Below are positions 33,888 to 43,594 of a stretch of 64,000 bases of DNA, piece by piece; within the stretch, counting starts at the first letter, position 1; every line of letters starts with the position of its first letter. The stretch is from Bacteroidales bacterium UBA3843. Lineage in GTDB: Bacteria; Bacteroidota; Bacteroidia; Bacteroidales; Paludibacteraceae. The DNA lies in the NCBI GenBank assembly GCA_002392745.1, contig DGHR01000012.1, positions 69,636-133,635 on the forward strand. The letters run 5' to 3'. Below the pieces are notes generated by a model. It made no database searches. It was not told where the DNA came from and saw only the letters and a list, made by a program, of their open reading frames with translations. A program made the position numbers and the translations under genes.

Positions 33888-34499
33888 TTAGATTAATTCG
33901 TCGTTGTACATCATGTGTTTCCCAAGGATGGTACAGAAAATCATCTGTATGTCTTTGGTGAAAGAATAGTGCTCGGCGTAGTAGCGATTGAGCCTCACTT
34001 TGTCTGGATAGATTACCTCATCGTTATATTTGATAGGATTCTCTACAGTAGCCAATAATTCTTCTTCATTGCGGTATTTGAGGGTGGCAGGTCCGGTTAT
34101 CCCCGGGCGGAGAGTTAGAATGATACAATCTTCTCCTTGCAATTTATCGGCATAGCCCGGCACATCCGGACGCGGGCCTACAAAAGACATATTACCTATC
34201 AACACATCCCATAGTTCCGGCAGTTCATCGAGTTTATATTTGCGTAGTTTTGCGCCAAGAGGTGTGATACGGCTCTCACCTGCCACGGAAACAGAACTGC
34301 CGTTGTGCCCCATGGTCATAGATCGGAATTTATGGCAGGCAAATAACTTGCCATTTCGCCCTACGCGTTGTTGCACGAAGAAGACAGGTCCAGGCATTTT
34401 ACATTTGATGAGTATAGCAACTATCAGTAGAACCGGCCACAGGAAGAGCAAGCCTAGTAGCGCCATTAAGCGATCAAATATGTATTTCAGAATTTTCAT
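33888..34499 (-). CDS. Undecaprenyl-phosphate sugar-1-phosphate transferase (PglC type)
   Basis: Initiates repeat-unit assembly by moving a sugar-1-phosphate to undecaprenyl phosphate at the inner membrane. 203 residues, the small monotopic form: one re-entrant hydrophobic helix (FDRLMALLGLLFLWPVLLIV), then PGPVFFVQQRVGRNGKLF, HKFRSM, KLRKYKLDELPELWDVL and MSFVGPRPDVP. These are the conserved bacterial sugar-transferase blocks. The gene overlaps the glycosyltransferase upstream by 4 nt. Confidence 0.93.
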   Translation of the reverse strand: MKILKYIFDRLMALLGLLFLWPVLLIVAILIKCKMPGPVFFVQQRVGRNGKLFACHKFRSMTMGHNGSSVSVAGESRITPLGAKLRKYKLDELPELWDVLIGNMSFVGPRPDVPGYADKLQGEDCIILTLRPGITGPATLKYRNEEELLATVENPIKYNDEVIYPDKVRLNRYYAEHYSFTKDIQMIFCTILGKHMMYNDELI

Positions 34500-35320
34500 A
34501 ACACCTTATATGCAAATCGAATGAGCCATGAGGGAGAGATTCGAAATAGGAATAGTAAGTAGGCATAAATAGTAGCTTTACATCCATATTTTAATTCCCT
34601 ATTAATGATTTTTCGATCTATTAGAAGCCCTTTTGCATATGCATAGCCATTGCGTCGCTTTGTGAAGAATTCTGCGGTAACGCGGAAATTCAATACAACC
34701 TCGTTTATATTCGCAATTTTGCACCCCTGTTTCAGTCCATCAAACCAAAGCATAGTATCTTGGTTCTGTCTGTAGTTCGGGCGATAAAGGCAACCGGCTT
34801 TATCGAAAAAGGACTGCCTGATAATAACCGCAGGATGAGCTACCGGATTTCTTTTTGCAAAGTATTGATAACACTCTTCCGGCGTAAGCGGGTAGTGGTT
34901 AATTTTATTGCGGTTATGCCCGTTCTCATCAATCTCGTTGGTCGCACCGCCAACTGCATCTATCTCGGGATGGGTAAGTAAAAAAGCCATTTGTTTTTCA
35001 ATCCGCTCCGGCAGTGAGATATCATCTGCATCCATGCGTGCGAAATAGATATAGCCTTCTTGTTGCGCCCAACGAATCATATCATTGAGCGTTGCAGCCA
35101 GACCGCGGTTTTCGGCGAAAGGCATAATTGTCACACGTTCGTATTTCACATATGTGTCCACAGCTTGCGCTAATTCCGCTTCAATAGGTCCGTCCAAACC
35201 AATCAATACGTGCAGCGGATGATAGGTCTGCGTGAGCATACTATCTACCGACAATCGTAGATATTCCGGATTATCTTTCCGGTATACGGGGAGTAATACT
35301 ATAACTTTCGGTGTGTTCAT
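34496..35320 (-). CDS. Glycosyltransferase family 2
   Basis: 274 residues with the GT-A fold start PKVIVLLPVYRKDNPEYL, MLTQTYHPLHVLIGLDG and the metal-binding DxD in YFARMDADDISLPERI (about residue 93). Adds one sugar of the repeat unit on the cytoplasmic face; donor and acceptor unknown. The start MNTPKVIVLL at 35320 is chosen because it gives the common 4-nt ATGA overlap with the upstream gene. The C-terminus carries a hydrophobic/basic tail (LFRISPSWLIRFAYKVL), likely membrane-associated. Confidence 0.88.
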   Translation of the reverse strand: MNTPKVIVLLPVYRKDNPEYLRLSVDSMLTQTYHPLHVLIGLDGPIEAELAQAVDTYVKYERVTIMPFAENRGLAATLNDMIRWAQQEGYIYFARMDADDISLPERIEKQMAFLLTHPEIDAVGGATNEIDENGHNRNKINHYPLTPEECYQYFAKRNPVAHPAVIIRQSFFDKAGCLYRPNYRQNQDTMLWFDGLKQGCKIANINEVVLNFRVTAEFFTKRRNGYAYAKGLLIDRKIINRELKYGCKATIYAYLLFLFRISPSWLIRFAYKVL

Positions 35321-36399
35321 TTCGTATAGTTGATTTGCAAGCTTTTCATCCATGTTTCACATGCCAAATGCCGATCAAATTTATCAATCTGTTCCTGCGT
35401 ATGTTTTATCAGTTCTTCACGTTGGTCCAAGACCGCTTGAAAACCTTCAGCTATTGCATTTATATCAAGTGGGTTAACTTGTACACCTGCTTTCCCTATC
35501 ACTTCCGGCAGGCTCGTGGTATTGGCTGTCAAGGCCGGTTTTCCATAGCGAAAACCTTCAAGTGGCGGGATGCCAAACCCTTCGCACAGGCTTACGAGCA
35601 CCACTGCTTCTGCGCGTTGATATAGATACGATACTTCTGCATCCGAGCGATATCCCATATAGTGCACATCCTCTATTCCTTGTATTGCGTTAATGATAGC
35701 TTGCGAGTTTTGAAGGGGTTTTCCGACCACAAGCAACTGATATGTATGCGATGTGTTAAAACGGGTAAATGCCTGTACCATGCGCACGATATTTTTTCCG
35801 GGTTGGATACTTCCTACAAAGAGGAAAAAAGGCTTTGATGGAATAGTTACTTCTTTTTCGGGTGTGCTATTTATCGGCAATGTATTATGTGTTACTAGCA
35901 CTTTTCCCTCGGCAGCCGGGATGTATTTCTCAATTTGCTGTTGGCTGTAATATGAAACGGTCAGAATCTCATCCACATGGTTTGCATAGAGGCGTGTGAT
36001 GTATTTCAGATAGGTGCGTTGCAACCATCCGTAGCGCTCTTTGTGGGTTAGATAATATACATCATGGAGGGTAAAGACACGTTTTGCTTTGACACGGAGT
36101 GGCAGGCTGGTGCAATAACTATAGAATACATCGCAAGGCTTGATATAATGATAGAATCGGGTTTGCTCAAAAAGAATACGTTTCCAGCCGTTTCCGAGAG
36201 TAGGCACATCAATATATTCTACATCCACATTAGCCGGCATACCGATATATTCGGCATGAATCTGTTGCTGCTTATACACGATGAAGTGTGTGTCGTGCAA
36301 AGTATATTCCCCCATTGTAGATAGGAGATTCCGAACATAATGAAATGCTCCGGAACCGCGTTCATCGGGTAGTGCTATGAAATTGAGTGCGACAATCAT
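35317..36399 (-). CDS. Glycosyltransferase family 4 (GT-B)
   Basis: 360 residues. GSGAFHYVRNLL near the N-terminus binds acceptor; the C-terminal donor half has LFVGSIQPGKNIVRMVQAF (about 193), YLYQRAEAVVLVSLCEGFGI and PPLEGFRYGKPALTANTTSLPEV, the retaining GT4 signature. Specificity is unknown. Starts within the last bases of the upstream GT gene (4-nt overlap). Confidence 0.88.
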   Translation of the reverse strand: MIVALNFIALPDERGSGAFHYVRNLLSTMGEYTLHDTHFIVYKQQQIHAEYIGMPANVDVEYIDVPTLGNGWKRILFEQTRFYHYIKPCDVFYSYCTSLPLRVKAKRVFTLHDVYYLTHKERYGWLQRTYLKYITRLYANHVDEILTVSYYSQQQIEKYIPAAEGKVLVTHNTLPINSTPEKEVTIPSKPFFLFVGSIQPGKNIVRMVQAFTRFNTSHTYQLLVVGKPLQNSQAIINAIQGIEDVHYMGYRSDAEVSYLYQRAEAVVLVSLCEGFGIPPLEGFRYGKPALTANTTSLPEVIGKAGVQVNPLDINAIAEGFQAVLDQREELIKHTQEQIDKFDRHLACETWMKSLQINYTK

Positions 36400-37532
36400 T
36401 GGTCTTGTATAATTTGCAGTATTTGTTTTACACGTTCGTCTATTCGAAGCGATGAGGCTTTGTCAATAGTTCCCCGTTGCAGGCGGCTATATAGTTGTTT
36501 GTCCTCTTTTAGTCGGTGAATTGCTTCAGCAATGGCATCGACATCAGAAGGATTAACCAGAATGCTGTTAGTATCATCCAGAATATCATAGTTAAACGGC
36601 AGATCGGATGAGATGACAGGCAATCCGCATGCCATCGCCTCAATAACGGAGTTTGGGCAGCCTTCCGCCATGCTTGGGAGAACAAATACATCTGCGGCAT
36701 TGAGATAGTGCACAATCTCATAATGGGGCAATTGCCCTTTGAAGGCTGTATGCGCATAGGTAGGTTCATCCTTGCAATTATCCATCGGACTACCGATATA
36801 AATGGCTTTGATATGCGGATTATTCAGTCTCTTTAGGGCTTCGTCCACGCGGAAGACACCTTTGCGGTCATTGAATCGTCCGCAGAAGGCTACTGCAAAA
36901 TCATCCTTTGCAATACCGAGTTGTTCGCGCATAGCATAGCCATCCTCGTTATAGAACTCCTTCGGATTATACGCATTAGGCAATACCACGCATTTTTCTT
37001 CTTTTGCCAATCCGGATATAATACTCTCTTGCTTATTTTTCGTGCTGACACAAACAACATGTTGTACATGCTCTTTGAGCCATGCTTTTTCTTGGTCTTT
37101 GATTTGCCCGATTGGAATAATATCCTCGCCTGTGGCAACAATAAAAGGCAGATGTGTTCTGCAAACGAATGGAATCACCGTCGCTGCATTCAGCCAGAAA
37201 TGAGCATATACAATATCCGGTGTCTTCAGTCGATGGGCGGTCCATGTAGTTACAATGCGATTGCACCACCGCGTGATGAATCCAAGTTTGCCGTCTCCGG
37301 TTGTAATAGAATAGGGGCGGTAGATATGTATGGTTCTTCCCTCAATTTCTTCCATGAAATGGCGTGGTGCCAGAGGCACATGACGCAACCAATGTTTGGT
37401 CAGTGATTGGGGAGCTATAACAGATACAGTCATCCCCTGCCGCGTCATTTCTTGCGCGATATTGGCGATGAAAGCCGAGTAGGGGAGTCCCGGACTCGGA
37501 TATCCGTCTGCTATGATAAGAATATTATTCAT
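36396..37532 (-). CDS. Glycosyltransferase family 4 (GT-B)
   Basis: 378 residues. N-terminal LIIADGYPSPGLPYSAFI and EMTRQGMTVSVIAP; donor half FCGRFNDRKGVFRVDEALKR (about 214), VFVLPSMAEGCPNSVIEAMA and GLPVISSDLPFNYDIL with NSILVNPSDVDAI. Typical GT4 enzyme, sugar unknown. 4-nt overlaps on both sides show strict operon packing. Confidence 0.88.
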   Translation of the reverse strand: MNNILIIADGYPSPGLPYSAFIANIAQEMTRQGMTVSVIAPQSLTKHWLRHVPLAPRHFMEEIEGRTIHIYRPYSITTGDGKLGFITRWCNRIVTTWTAHRLKTPDIVYAHFWLNAATVIPFVCRTHLPFIVATGEDIIPIGQIKDQEKAWLKEHVQHVVCVSTKNKQESIISGLAKEEKCVVLPNAYNPKEFYNEDGYAMREQLGIAKDDFAVAFCGRFNDRKGVFRVDEALKRLNNPHIKAIYIGSPMDNCKDEPTYAHTAFKGQLPHYEIVHYLNAADVFVLPSMAEGCPNSVIEAMACGLPVISSDLPFNYDILDDTNSILVNPSDVDAIAEAIHRLKEDKQLYSRLQRGTIDKASSLRIDERVKQILQIIQDQ

Positions 37533-38452
37533 GAATTGTGTTTGTTTGGAAGATCCATCCAGCTTCCGATTTTATAATCCCATTCCTCGGGATTAAATGG
37601 AACAAATCCGCTCCAATGATAAAATGTTAATTCTCCAAAATATATTTGCCCATTAATATCGTAGAAGTCCACACGAACATGAGGAATTCCGTCGGATAAA
37701 TTACGTGCAAGTTCTACCATTTTATCAAATCCTTTGGGCTTAGTAGGTATCGTTTTGGCGTGCTCATGTCCATTTGTGAATGGCAGCAAGTTAAAATCCA
37801 GATTAAAGAAGTCAAACTTAGTATCTTCATTTGGATTCTCGCGATCGGTAGCTATAAAGAGCATTTTGGGTTCTCCATTAAAGCAGAAGAACTTGTAATC
37901 TTTCAATTCATAGCCGCTTTCGTCCACCATGTATTGCTCTACTATAATACGGCGTTTCACATTTTTGTATGGCCATTCACGAGATACAGCATAATAATTA
38001 CGTTTAAGTCCGGCGGATAGTCTTTTGATAGCTGTTGGGATATCCAATGTGTTTTTGTCTTTGCATATTACAATACCACCACTATCATGTGTGACTTTTG
38101 CTACGAACTGATTAGGTAATTTATCCCAAGGAACATCTTCTGGTTTGTCCCAAACACCGATGGTTGGAATAATATGTTCTTTGCCAATGCGCTCTGCAAC
38201 ATACTCTTTTGCTTCTGCTTTATCTACCATCCGTGTATAGTCTGATTTACGGTCATGCAGTTTCAGCCATTGCAATTTTTCATTGTATGTTTTCGGATTG
38301 TTAAAATCCATCCAATACCCCATGGTAAGTCTATACTTAACTTTCAAAAACAACTTATCTGGGATGATGGGCGCGATACCATTCCAAAACCGCAAAGCAA
38401 TGCGCTCCGGGTGATATATAAGATATGTAAAGAATTTCTTAATGATGTTCAT
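37529..38452 (-). CDS. TupA-like ATP-grasp protein
   Basis: 307 residues of the TupA-like ATP-grasp family named after a teichuronopeptide synthesis protein. Diagnostic parts: FNNPKTYNEKLQWLKLHDR (about residues 51-69), VADKAEAKEYV-type helix, QFVAKVTHDSGGIVICKD (ATP-grasp beta-hairpin, about 118-135), VEQYMVDESGYELKDYKFFC and VRVDFYDINGQIYFGELTFY (metal/ATP site). ATP-grasp enzymes join a carboxylate to an amine, so a likely role is attaching an amino acid or peptide to a uronic acid in the polysaccharide. That is inference; no substrate is shown. Confidence 0.85.
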   Translation of the reverse strand: MNIIKKFFTYLIYHPERIALRFWNGIAPIIPDKLFLKVKYRLTMGYWMDFNNPKTYNEKLQWLKLHDRKSDYTRMVDKAEAKEYVAERIGKEHIIPTIGVWDKPEDVPWDKLPNQFVAKVTHDSGGIVICKDKNTLDIPTAIKRLSAGLKRNYYAVSREWPYKNVKRRIIVEQYMVDESGYELKDYKFFCFNGEPKMLFIATDRENPNEDTKFDFFNLDFNLLPFTNGHEHAKTIPTKPKGFDKMVELARNLSDGIPHVRVDFYDINGQIYFGELTFYHWSGFVPFNPEEWDYKIGSWMDLPNKHNS

Positions 38453-39585
38453 AACTGGGCTTTCAGTACTTGAATCAGTTTATCTCTATGTGATTCACAG
38501 GTAACTTTATTCAGTAATGCTTTGATTTTGTTTTGATTTTTCCCAAAAGGTAGATAGCCGTGCCGCATAAGTGCTTGGATATATCTGTTACGGGCTCCGA
38601 AAATTGAGATTAACCAGTTTCGCTCGTCTTGTCGAATCCACTTATTATGTTCTGCTTGCAATTGGGAAGGCGATTTAATAATGGCATTTAGGGCTTGAAT
38701 ATTTTGCTCGATTTGTTTTTTCTCCTTGAAATTCAGCAGACGGATATCAGGTGTTTTATTACATTGCTCGTATGGGTAAAGAGTAAAACGAATGGTGGTA
38801 TCAAAATGTAGTTCTACCATATATCCATAATTCCATTTGGAATCACGTTTCCCCTCCCAATCAAAGCAGAAATTACCTAAGCCATAGAAGATGGGGCGCC
38901 CGTTATATACCTCGTAGCCGCTATAGCAATGCTGATGATGGTTGATAACCGCGTCTGCTCCGGCATCAATAAAGAACCGATACGTCTCCTGCATACGAGG
39001 GGAGGGTAACGAATAGTGTTCGTGTCCTCCATGTACAATTACGATAACATAGTCTGCATGCCGTTTGGCTTCATTAATGTCATACCATTGTTGAACAGGA
39101 TTCAAAGGATTTGCACCAGCGGAATTATCTGTGGCTATTGAAAACTCATGTTCGCAACAATTGATAATGGCTATTGTTTTGCTGTTTTTTCTGAAATAAT
39201 AAACTCGCTTTGCATCTTCACTATTTATTCCTGCGCCGACACGCGAGATATCTGCCTTTTTTAGGGCGTTAATAGTATCAGTAAGTCCTACCTCTCCATA
39301 ATCAAGGATGTGGTTATTTGCCATGGTCGCTAAGGAGAAACCGCTGTCCTTGAGTAAATTGGCTGCATCGGGAATACTTTTGAGACTTGGACCCTCTTTG
39401 ACGATAGGTTGTGTCTCGGATGTAACAAGCGGGCATTCCAGATTGACAATTGCTAAATCGCAAGATTTGATGATAGGCTCCATGTCATGAAGAATCTCTC
39501 CGCTTGTAGGAGTGCCAATACGCGAAGCCACTCTGTCTTTCGGACAAAAATCACCAGCGATAAGTATTTTAATTTCTTTTTCCAT
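38449..39585 (-). CDS. CapA-family (poly-gamma-glutamate capsule type) metallophosphatase-fold protein
   Basis: 378 residues of the PGA_cap/CapA family. The metallophosphatase-like motifs are in order: LIAGDFCP, LAIVNLECPLV, TMANNHILDYGE, VIVHGGHEHY and DAVINHHQHCYSGYEVYNGR with FYGLGNFCFD. CapA supports poly-gamma-glutamate capsules in Bacillus, but homologues occur in Bacteroidota polysaccharide loci with unknown activity. No signal peptide is evident. It overlaps the ATP-grasp gene by 4 nt and the GT4 gene upstream by 17 nt, so the ATP-grasp/CapA pair may act together. Confidence 0.88.
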   Translation of the reverse strand: MEKEIKILIAGDFCPKDRVASRIGTPTSGEILHDMEPIIKSCDLAIVNLECPLVTSETQPIVKEGPSLKSIPDAANLLKDSGFSLATMANNHILDYGEVGLTDTINALKKADISRVGAGINSEDAKRVYYFRKNSKTIAIINCCEHEFSIATDNSAGANPLNPVQQWYDINEAKRHADYVIVIVHGGHEHYSLPSPRMQETYRFFIDAGADAVINHHQHCYSGYEVYNGRPIFYGLGNFCFDWEGKRDSKWNYGYMVELHFDTTIRFTLYPYEQCNKTPDIRLLNFKEKKQIEQNIQALNAIIKSPSQLQAEHNKWIRQDERNWLISIFGARNRYIQALMRHGYLPFGKNQNKIKALLNKVTCESHRDKLIQVLKAQL

Positions 39586-40675
39586 TTTTAGGTTTCGTTA
39601 AAAAAAGAAGAATACGCTCCCATGTAGAGATAAAGTTATCTATCGAGAAATGTGATACGTCATGCCGAATAGAAAGAGAACAACGTTTTCTATATGCTTC
39701 ATTATTGATTAATGCGTGTAATTTTTCTCCGAATAGAATTTCTTGGTTGTCTTCTATAATACACCCACTTTGAGGTGATTTAAAAATCTCTTCAGCAACT
39801 CCTCCTAATGCGAAAGATATGCAAGCGCATCCTTGTGAAGCAGCTTCTAACAGGCACATTGGGAAACCTTCTATCCTGCTTGGTAAAGCAAAGATAGCGG
39901 CTTTTTGATATATAGAAATAATATCTTTTTGTTCTCCGAGAAAGACAACTTGTTGCTCAATTTGATTTTTTGTTGTCAAACTTTGTAGGAACGCAAAGGA
40001 TTCGGGGGCTCCTCCTCCACAGATTACCAGTTTCCATTCTGGGTGATACTTTGCAATTCGTCCCCATATATTGATGATTCTATCAAAGCCCTTTACGGAC
40101 CAAGCATCTATCCGTCCTACACATAAAATTACATTTTCCCGTTGTGTATCTCCCTCAAGGATAGGAAATGAAATGGGATTATGGATAACTATTTTATTTG
40201 GTATTCGTTTGTACAAAATAGTTTCATCAACATGACTTAAGATACTAACTGCATTTGCCCAACGATATGCGTGCCATCGAATCCAATTGGTAAACCAATG
40301 TAATTTATTGCGGAAGGATGTATGGTCCACTGCAATGATGGGAATGTGCATGCCGATACTCGCCAAACGTGCATATAAGTACGGCTCCGGTTCAACGCCG
40401 ATGATGATATCCGGGTGTGTATAATTAATTATTTGGTGATATTTCCGAATCCGTTCACTCTTTTGAACTATTCCTGCTAAATGGCTTTTTCCCTTACGTG
40501 CTACGTGATTATCAATAATAGTGATATTATCTCCACAATAATAAAGCATCGGGCGTTGACGGTCAAATGCTAACACTACATCATAACCTTTTGATGATAG
40601 CCCATTGCACATGATAGAGGTCACTCTTGCGGCACCTCCGCCGGCCATATGATCAATACAAACTAAGATTTTCAT
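39569..40675 (-). CDS. Glycosyltransferase family 4 (GT-B)
   Basis: 368 residues. Opens MKILVCIDHMAGGGAARVTS; donor half NVILCVGRIDAWSVKGFDRI (about 180), AIFALPSRIEGFPMCLLEAAS and CACISFALGGVAEEIF. A retaining GT4 enzyme of unknown sugar. Overlaps the polymerase gene upstream by 4 nt. The base composition here is visibly more AT-rich than the 5' part of the operon, as often in exchanged capsule genes. Confidence 0.87.
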   Translation of the reverse strand: MKILVCIDHMAGGGAARVTSIMCNGLSSKGYDVVLAFDRQRPMLYYCGDNITIIDNHVARKGKSHLAGIVQKSERIRKYHQIINYTHPDIIIGVEPEPYLYARLASIGMHIPIIAVDHTSFRNKLHWFTNWIRWHAYRWANAVSILSHVDETILYKRIPNKIVIHNPISFPILEGDTQRENVILCVGRIDAWSVKGFDRIINIWGRIAKYHPEWKLVICGGGAPESFAFLQSLTTKNQIEQQVVFLGEQKDIISIYQKAAIFALPSRIEGFPMCLLEAASQGCACISFALGGVAEEIFKSPQSGCIIEDNQEILFGEKLHALINNEAYRKRCSLSIRHDVSHFSIDNFISTWERILLFLTKPKNGKRN

Positions 40676-42087
40676 TGTTTTGTGTAGCGTTTAGCGATTG
40701 CATGGATAATAAAGAAAGACAGAAGTATCGAAACACTGAAGAATACATACAAGAAAGCGCTGGCTTGACCTCGTGGAGAATAAATAATTTCAGGAATCAT
40801 AATCAATCCGAAAGCGCAGGGCCATAATCCTTTGCGTACCCAATGGTAGAATCGCGCAAAAATGACACCATACATCATATTCCAAAGCAGCAAGCCGATA
40901 TATCCGAAATCATGCCATACTTCAGCAATGTAAGAGGAGCCAAGTCCAACACCGCTCAAGAAACTCCTATGCATCTCAAGATAACTAAGCGTGTTTGCCA
41001 GTGAATGACCGTATAATGCCATCTCTTCGGTTTGAGGCCTATATTCTACCGCATTCCCCATGAGCTTAAAGATAAAATTCTTATTGAAGTTATCAATAAA
41101 CTGGCCGAAGGAGAAGATACGTCCGTCATCCAATATATCCTGCATCTCATATGTAAGACCGATTACTCGTGCAGATGTGCCTTGCTGATAGAAGAAATTG
41201 ACAAATAGATCCCACACACCTGCTTCTTCCATCTCTTTGTCGCCACGAATAAAATCGATTACGAACATTCCTGCCAAGATGAAGGGGGCTATGCTTATCA
41301 TAACAATAATCGCTTTGCGCGAAAGCCATGGTTCTTCTGGTGTAACAAAATTGCGCACACTATAATAGAAAAGCATAAATACCAATGCCAGCATGAATAC
41401 AGTACGGCTACCGGTTGTAAGTGACAGAGTCGCAATAGTTAAATATACTATAATCGGAAGCCGTGCTTCTTTACGGCTAGGAAAAGTCGCTAAGAAGAGA
41501 TAGAATAATGGAGTGTATAATGCAGATAATTTATGGACAATAGAAGGTAAATGGCTCTCAAAATCAGCATATAACGCAAAATATCCATTATTTATAACAA
41601 AAATACTTTTTTCCAATATTATGATTATGAAGAAAAGCGAACATCCGTATGAAAGTATCTTGCTGATACGCCGGATACTCAGTACATAGGGCGTATTATT
41701 ATCATAAATCAGCAGTTTCTCATCCTCTATCTCAGGCTTCATGGCGAATCCTAAATAAGAGCCGAAGATACTAATAACCAGCGTGGTATAGATAAACCGC
41801 AGCGTCTCAATATCAAACATACGAATCGTTCCATCCGCATCGTCCGCTATATATCCTGTTTGGAAGAAATCCGGCAGGATGAGTCGCGTCATCAGAAAAG
41901 TGAAGAGCGTAGCTTGGAAAAGTAAAAAAAGAAGCCGTTCTTTTACCCGCAGCAAGCAGAAACATACTACCACAATCCACATTATGAATGTGATAGCCGC
42001 TTGCCATTCTGGCACTATAAAGAAGAGCACCAGCAAAGCAAGCAGAATAGTGCTTGTCCCAAATTTATCTCGTGCGATACTCAACAT
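40672..42087 (-). CDS. Wzy-like O-antigen/capsule polymerase
   Basis: 471 residues, about ten to twelve hydrophobic helices with one large periplasmic loop (DFIRGDKEMEEAGVWDLFV onward, about residues 275-350), the topology of Wzy polymerases. The locus context (flippase, initiating transferase, GTs) supports polymerisation of lipid-linked repeats at the periplasmic face. Sequence similarity between Wzy proteins is low, so the call rests on topology, size and position. Overlaps the flippase stop by 23 nt. Confidence 0.8.
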   Translation of the reverse strand: MLSIARDKFGTSTILLALLVLFFIVPEWQAAITFIMWIVVVCFCLLRVKERLLFLLFQATLFTFLMTRLILPDFFQTGYIADDADGTIRMFDIETLRFIYTTLVISIFGSYLGFAMKPEIEDEKLLIYDNNTPYVLSIRRISKILSYGCSLFFIIIILEKSIFVINNGYFALYADFESHLPSIVHKLSALYTPLFYLFLATFPSRKEARLPIIVYLTIATLSLTTGSRTVFMLALVFMLFYYSVRNFVTPEEPWLSRKAIIVMISIAPFILAGMFVIDFIRGDKEMEEAGVWDLFVNFFYQQGTSARVIGLTYEMQDILDDGRIFSFGQFIDNFNKNFIFKLMGNAVEYRPQTEEMALYGHSLANTLSYLEMHRSFLSGVGLGSSYIAEVWHDFGYIGLLLWNMMYGVIFARFYHWVRKGLWPCAFGLIMIPEIIYSPRGQASAFLYVFFSVSILLSFFIIHAIAKRYTKQ

Positions 42088-43591
42088 GCCGATTCGGAAT
42101 TAATGATAATATTTGCTTTCGTTCTTCTCTCTTTAGGATACACCACCACCATATAGCGGAGCAAATAACCATCGAAGCAAGACTGATGACTATTTGTTGC
42201 CAAAGAGTAGAAGTTAGTGTGTTCAAATAGAACAGTCCTCCGGCGCATATCAGACAGAGACATGCCGGTAATAATATATTACATGTATATGCTGTGCTGT
42301 TGAAACCAGCTACTTTCCTTGCCAAAATCAAAATGGCAAGCAAGTTCACCTGTTCCATAATGATGCAGCATACAAAAATCCATGCATAGTGTGCCCCTGC
42401 TTTCAATACAATATAACCCAAAGCCAGAGGAAGCGACAAGATAAGACCTTCTACTATCTGGTAGTATTTCAAATCTCCTTTGGCTTTGAAGATGGTATCT
42501 ATCGGTCCGTGGATAGAGCGGATAAGCGTGATACAAAGCGTGAGTTGGAGAAAAACAACCGAGTATTCCGGTACTGTACCCAGCCATAACTGCAAGAGCC
42601 ATGGCGTGAGATAAACAAGAGGAATCGTCAGCATCAGTTGGACATAGAATAATATCTTCGAGGAGATGAAAATCGCTTTCTGAAAATCATCATATTTTCC
42701 TCCGGCATAAGCCTGAATGCTATAGGGTGTCATAACAGTATTGATATTTATCAAAAACTGCTTGGTCATCTCGCTGACTTGAAAAGCTATTCCTCGTGCC
42801 GCATTCACTACTGTACCGCCAAATACATTGAGAATCATATTCACGCCATTTTGCGTAACAGCATACGCAGTGTTGCCCAAAAAATTCCATCCGGCAAACT
42901 GCGTCATCTGCTTAAAATACACCTTATCCCATATCAGTCTCAATTTGACCTCTTGGAAATGCCATTTACAATAGATGATATTGACACATAAAATAACGAC
43001 AGCCACGCCTAATAGCAATAATCCATAGAACACCAGTTTGTCTATCGGCGCATGACTAAGCAGAAAAGCAATACCCAATTTCATCACACTCTCAATGATG
43101 GCAATACAAGCATAGAAATTCATATGCTCATGCGCGATGATGACTGCGTCAAAAACAGAGGTGATAATACTGATTGCCGCAATAGCCGTAGCGCATTGGA
43201 AGACGATAAAAGCGGCATGTATTCTATCCGGCGACACATTAATCTTATGCGTAAAGAACCATATACCCAGTCCTTCCACGCACAGAATAAAAATAATGCC
43301 GATAAGCAGGTTGATATAGATGCTTAGATTGAATACCAATTGCAGGTTCTGCGCGTTACCTTGCCCTATCTCATAATTGAGGTAACGCTGGGTGGAAGAT
43401 GAAAAAATGATGCGCAACGAGGCGAACATGGCAACAATACTTCCTACCAGATTATATATGCCATAATCGTCCACCCCCAGTTGCTGCAATACAATACGGG
43501 AGGTATAAAACGACACAACCATCAGGACAAACATGCGTATATACATGAATGCCGTATTTTTAGCTAATCGTTTTCCTGTCGTTCCACTCAT
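42065..43591 (-). CDS. Wzx-like oligosaccharide flippase (second copy)
   Basis: 508 residues with about 14 membrane helices; begins LAKNTAFMYIRMFVLMVVSF and YTSRIVLQQLGVDDYGIYNL, the MATE/MOP-type start of polysaccharide flippases. It probably moves undecaprenyl-linked repeat units to the periplasmic side. It lies directly upstream of the polymerase, so it is the better partner for it than the other flippase at 45471-46826. Starts 3 nt after the nucleotidyltransferase stop. Confidence 0.88.
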   Translation of the reverse strand: MSGTTGKRLAKNTAFMYIRMFVLMVVSFYTSRIVLQQLGVDDYGIYNLVGSIVAMFASLRIIFSSSTQRYLNYEIGQGNAQNLQLVFNLSIYINLLIGIIFILCVEGLGIWFFTHKINVSPDRIHAAFIVFQCATAIAAISIITSVFDAVIIAHEHMNFYACIAIIESVMKLGIAFLLSHAPIDKLVFYGLLLLGVAVVILCVNIIYCKWHFQEVKLRLIWDKVYFKQMTQFAGWNFLGNTAYAVTQNGVNMILNVFGGTVVNAARGIAFQVSEMTKQFLININTVMTPYSIQAYAGGKYDDFQKAIFISSKILFYVQLMLTIPLVYLTPWLLQLWLGTVPEYSVVFLQLTLCITLIRSIHGPIDTIFKAKGDLKYYQIVEGLILSLPLALGYIVLKAGAHYAWIFVCCIIMEQVNLLAILILARKVAGFNSTAYTCNILLPACLCLICAGGLFYLNTLTSTLWQQIVISLASMVICSAIWWWCILKREERKQILSLIPNRHVEYRTR

Positions 43592-43594
43592 TGT

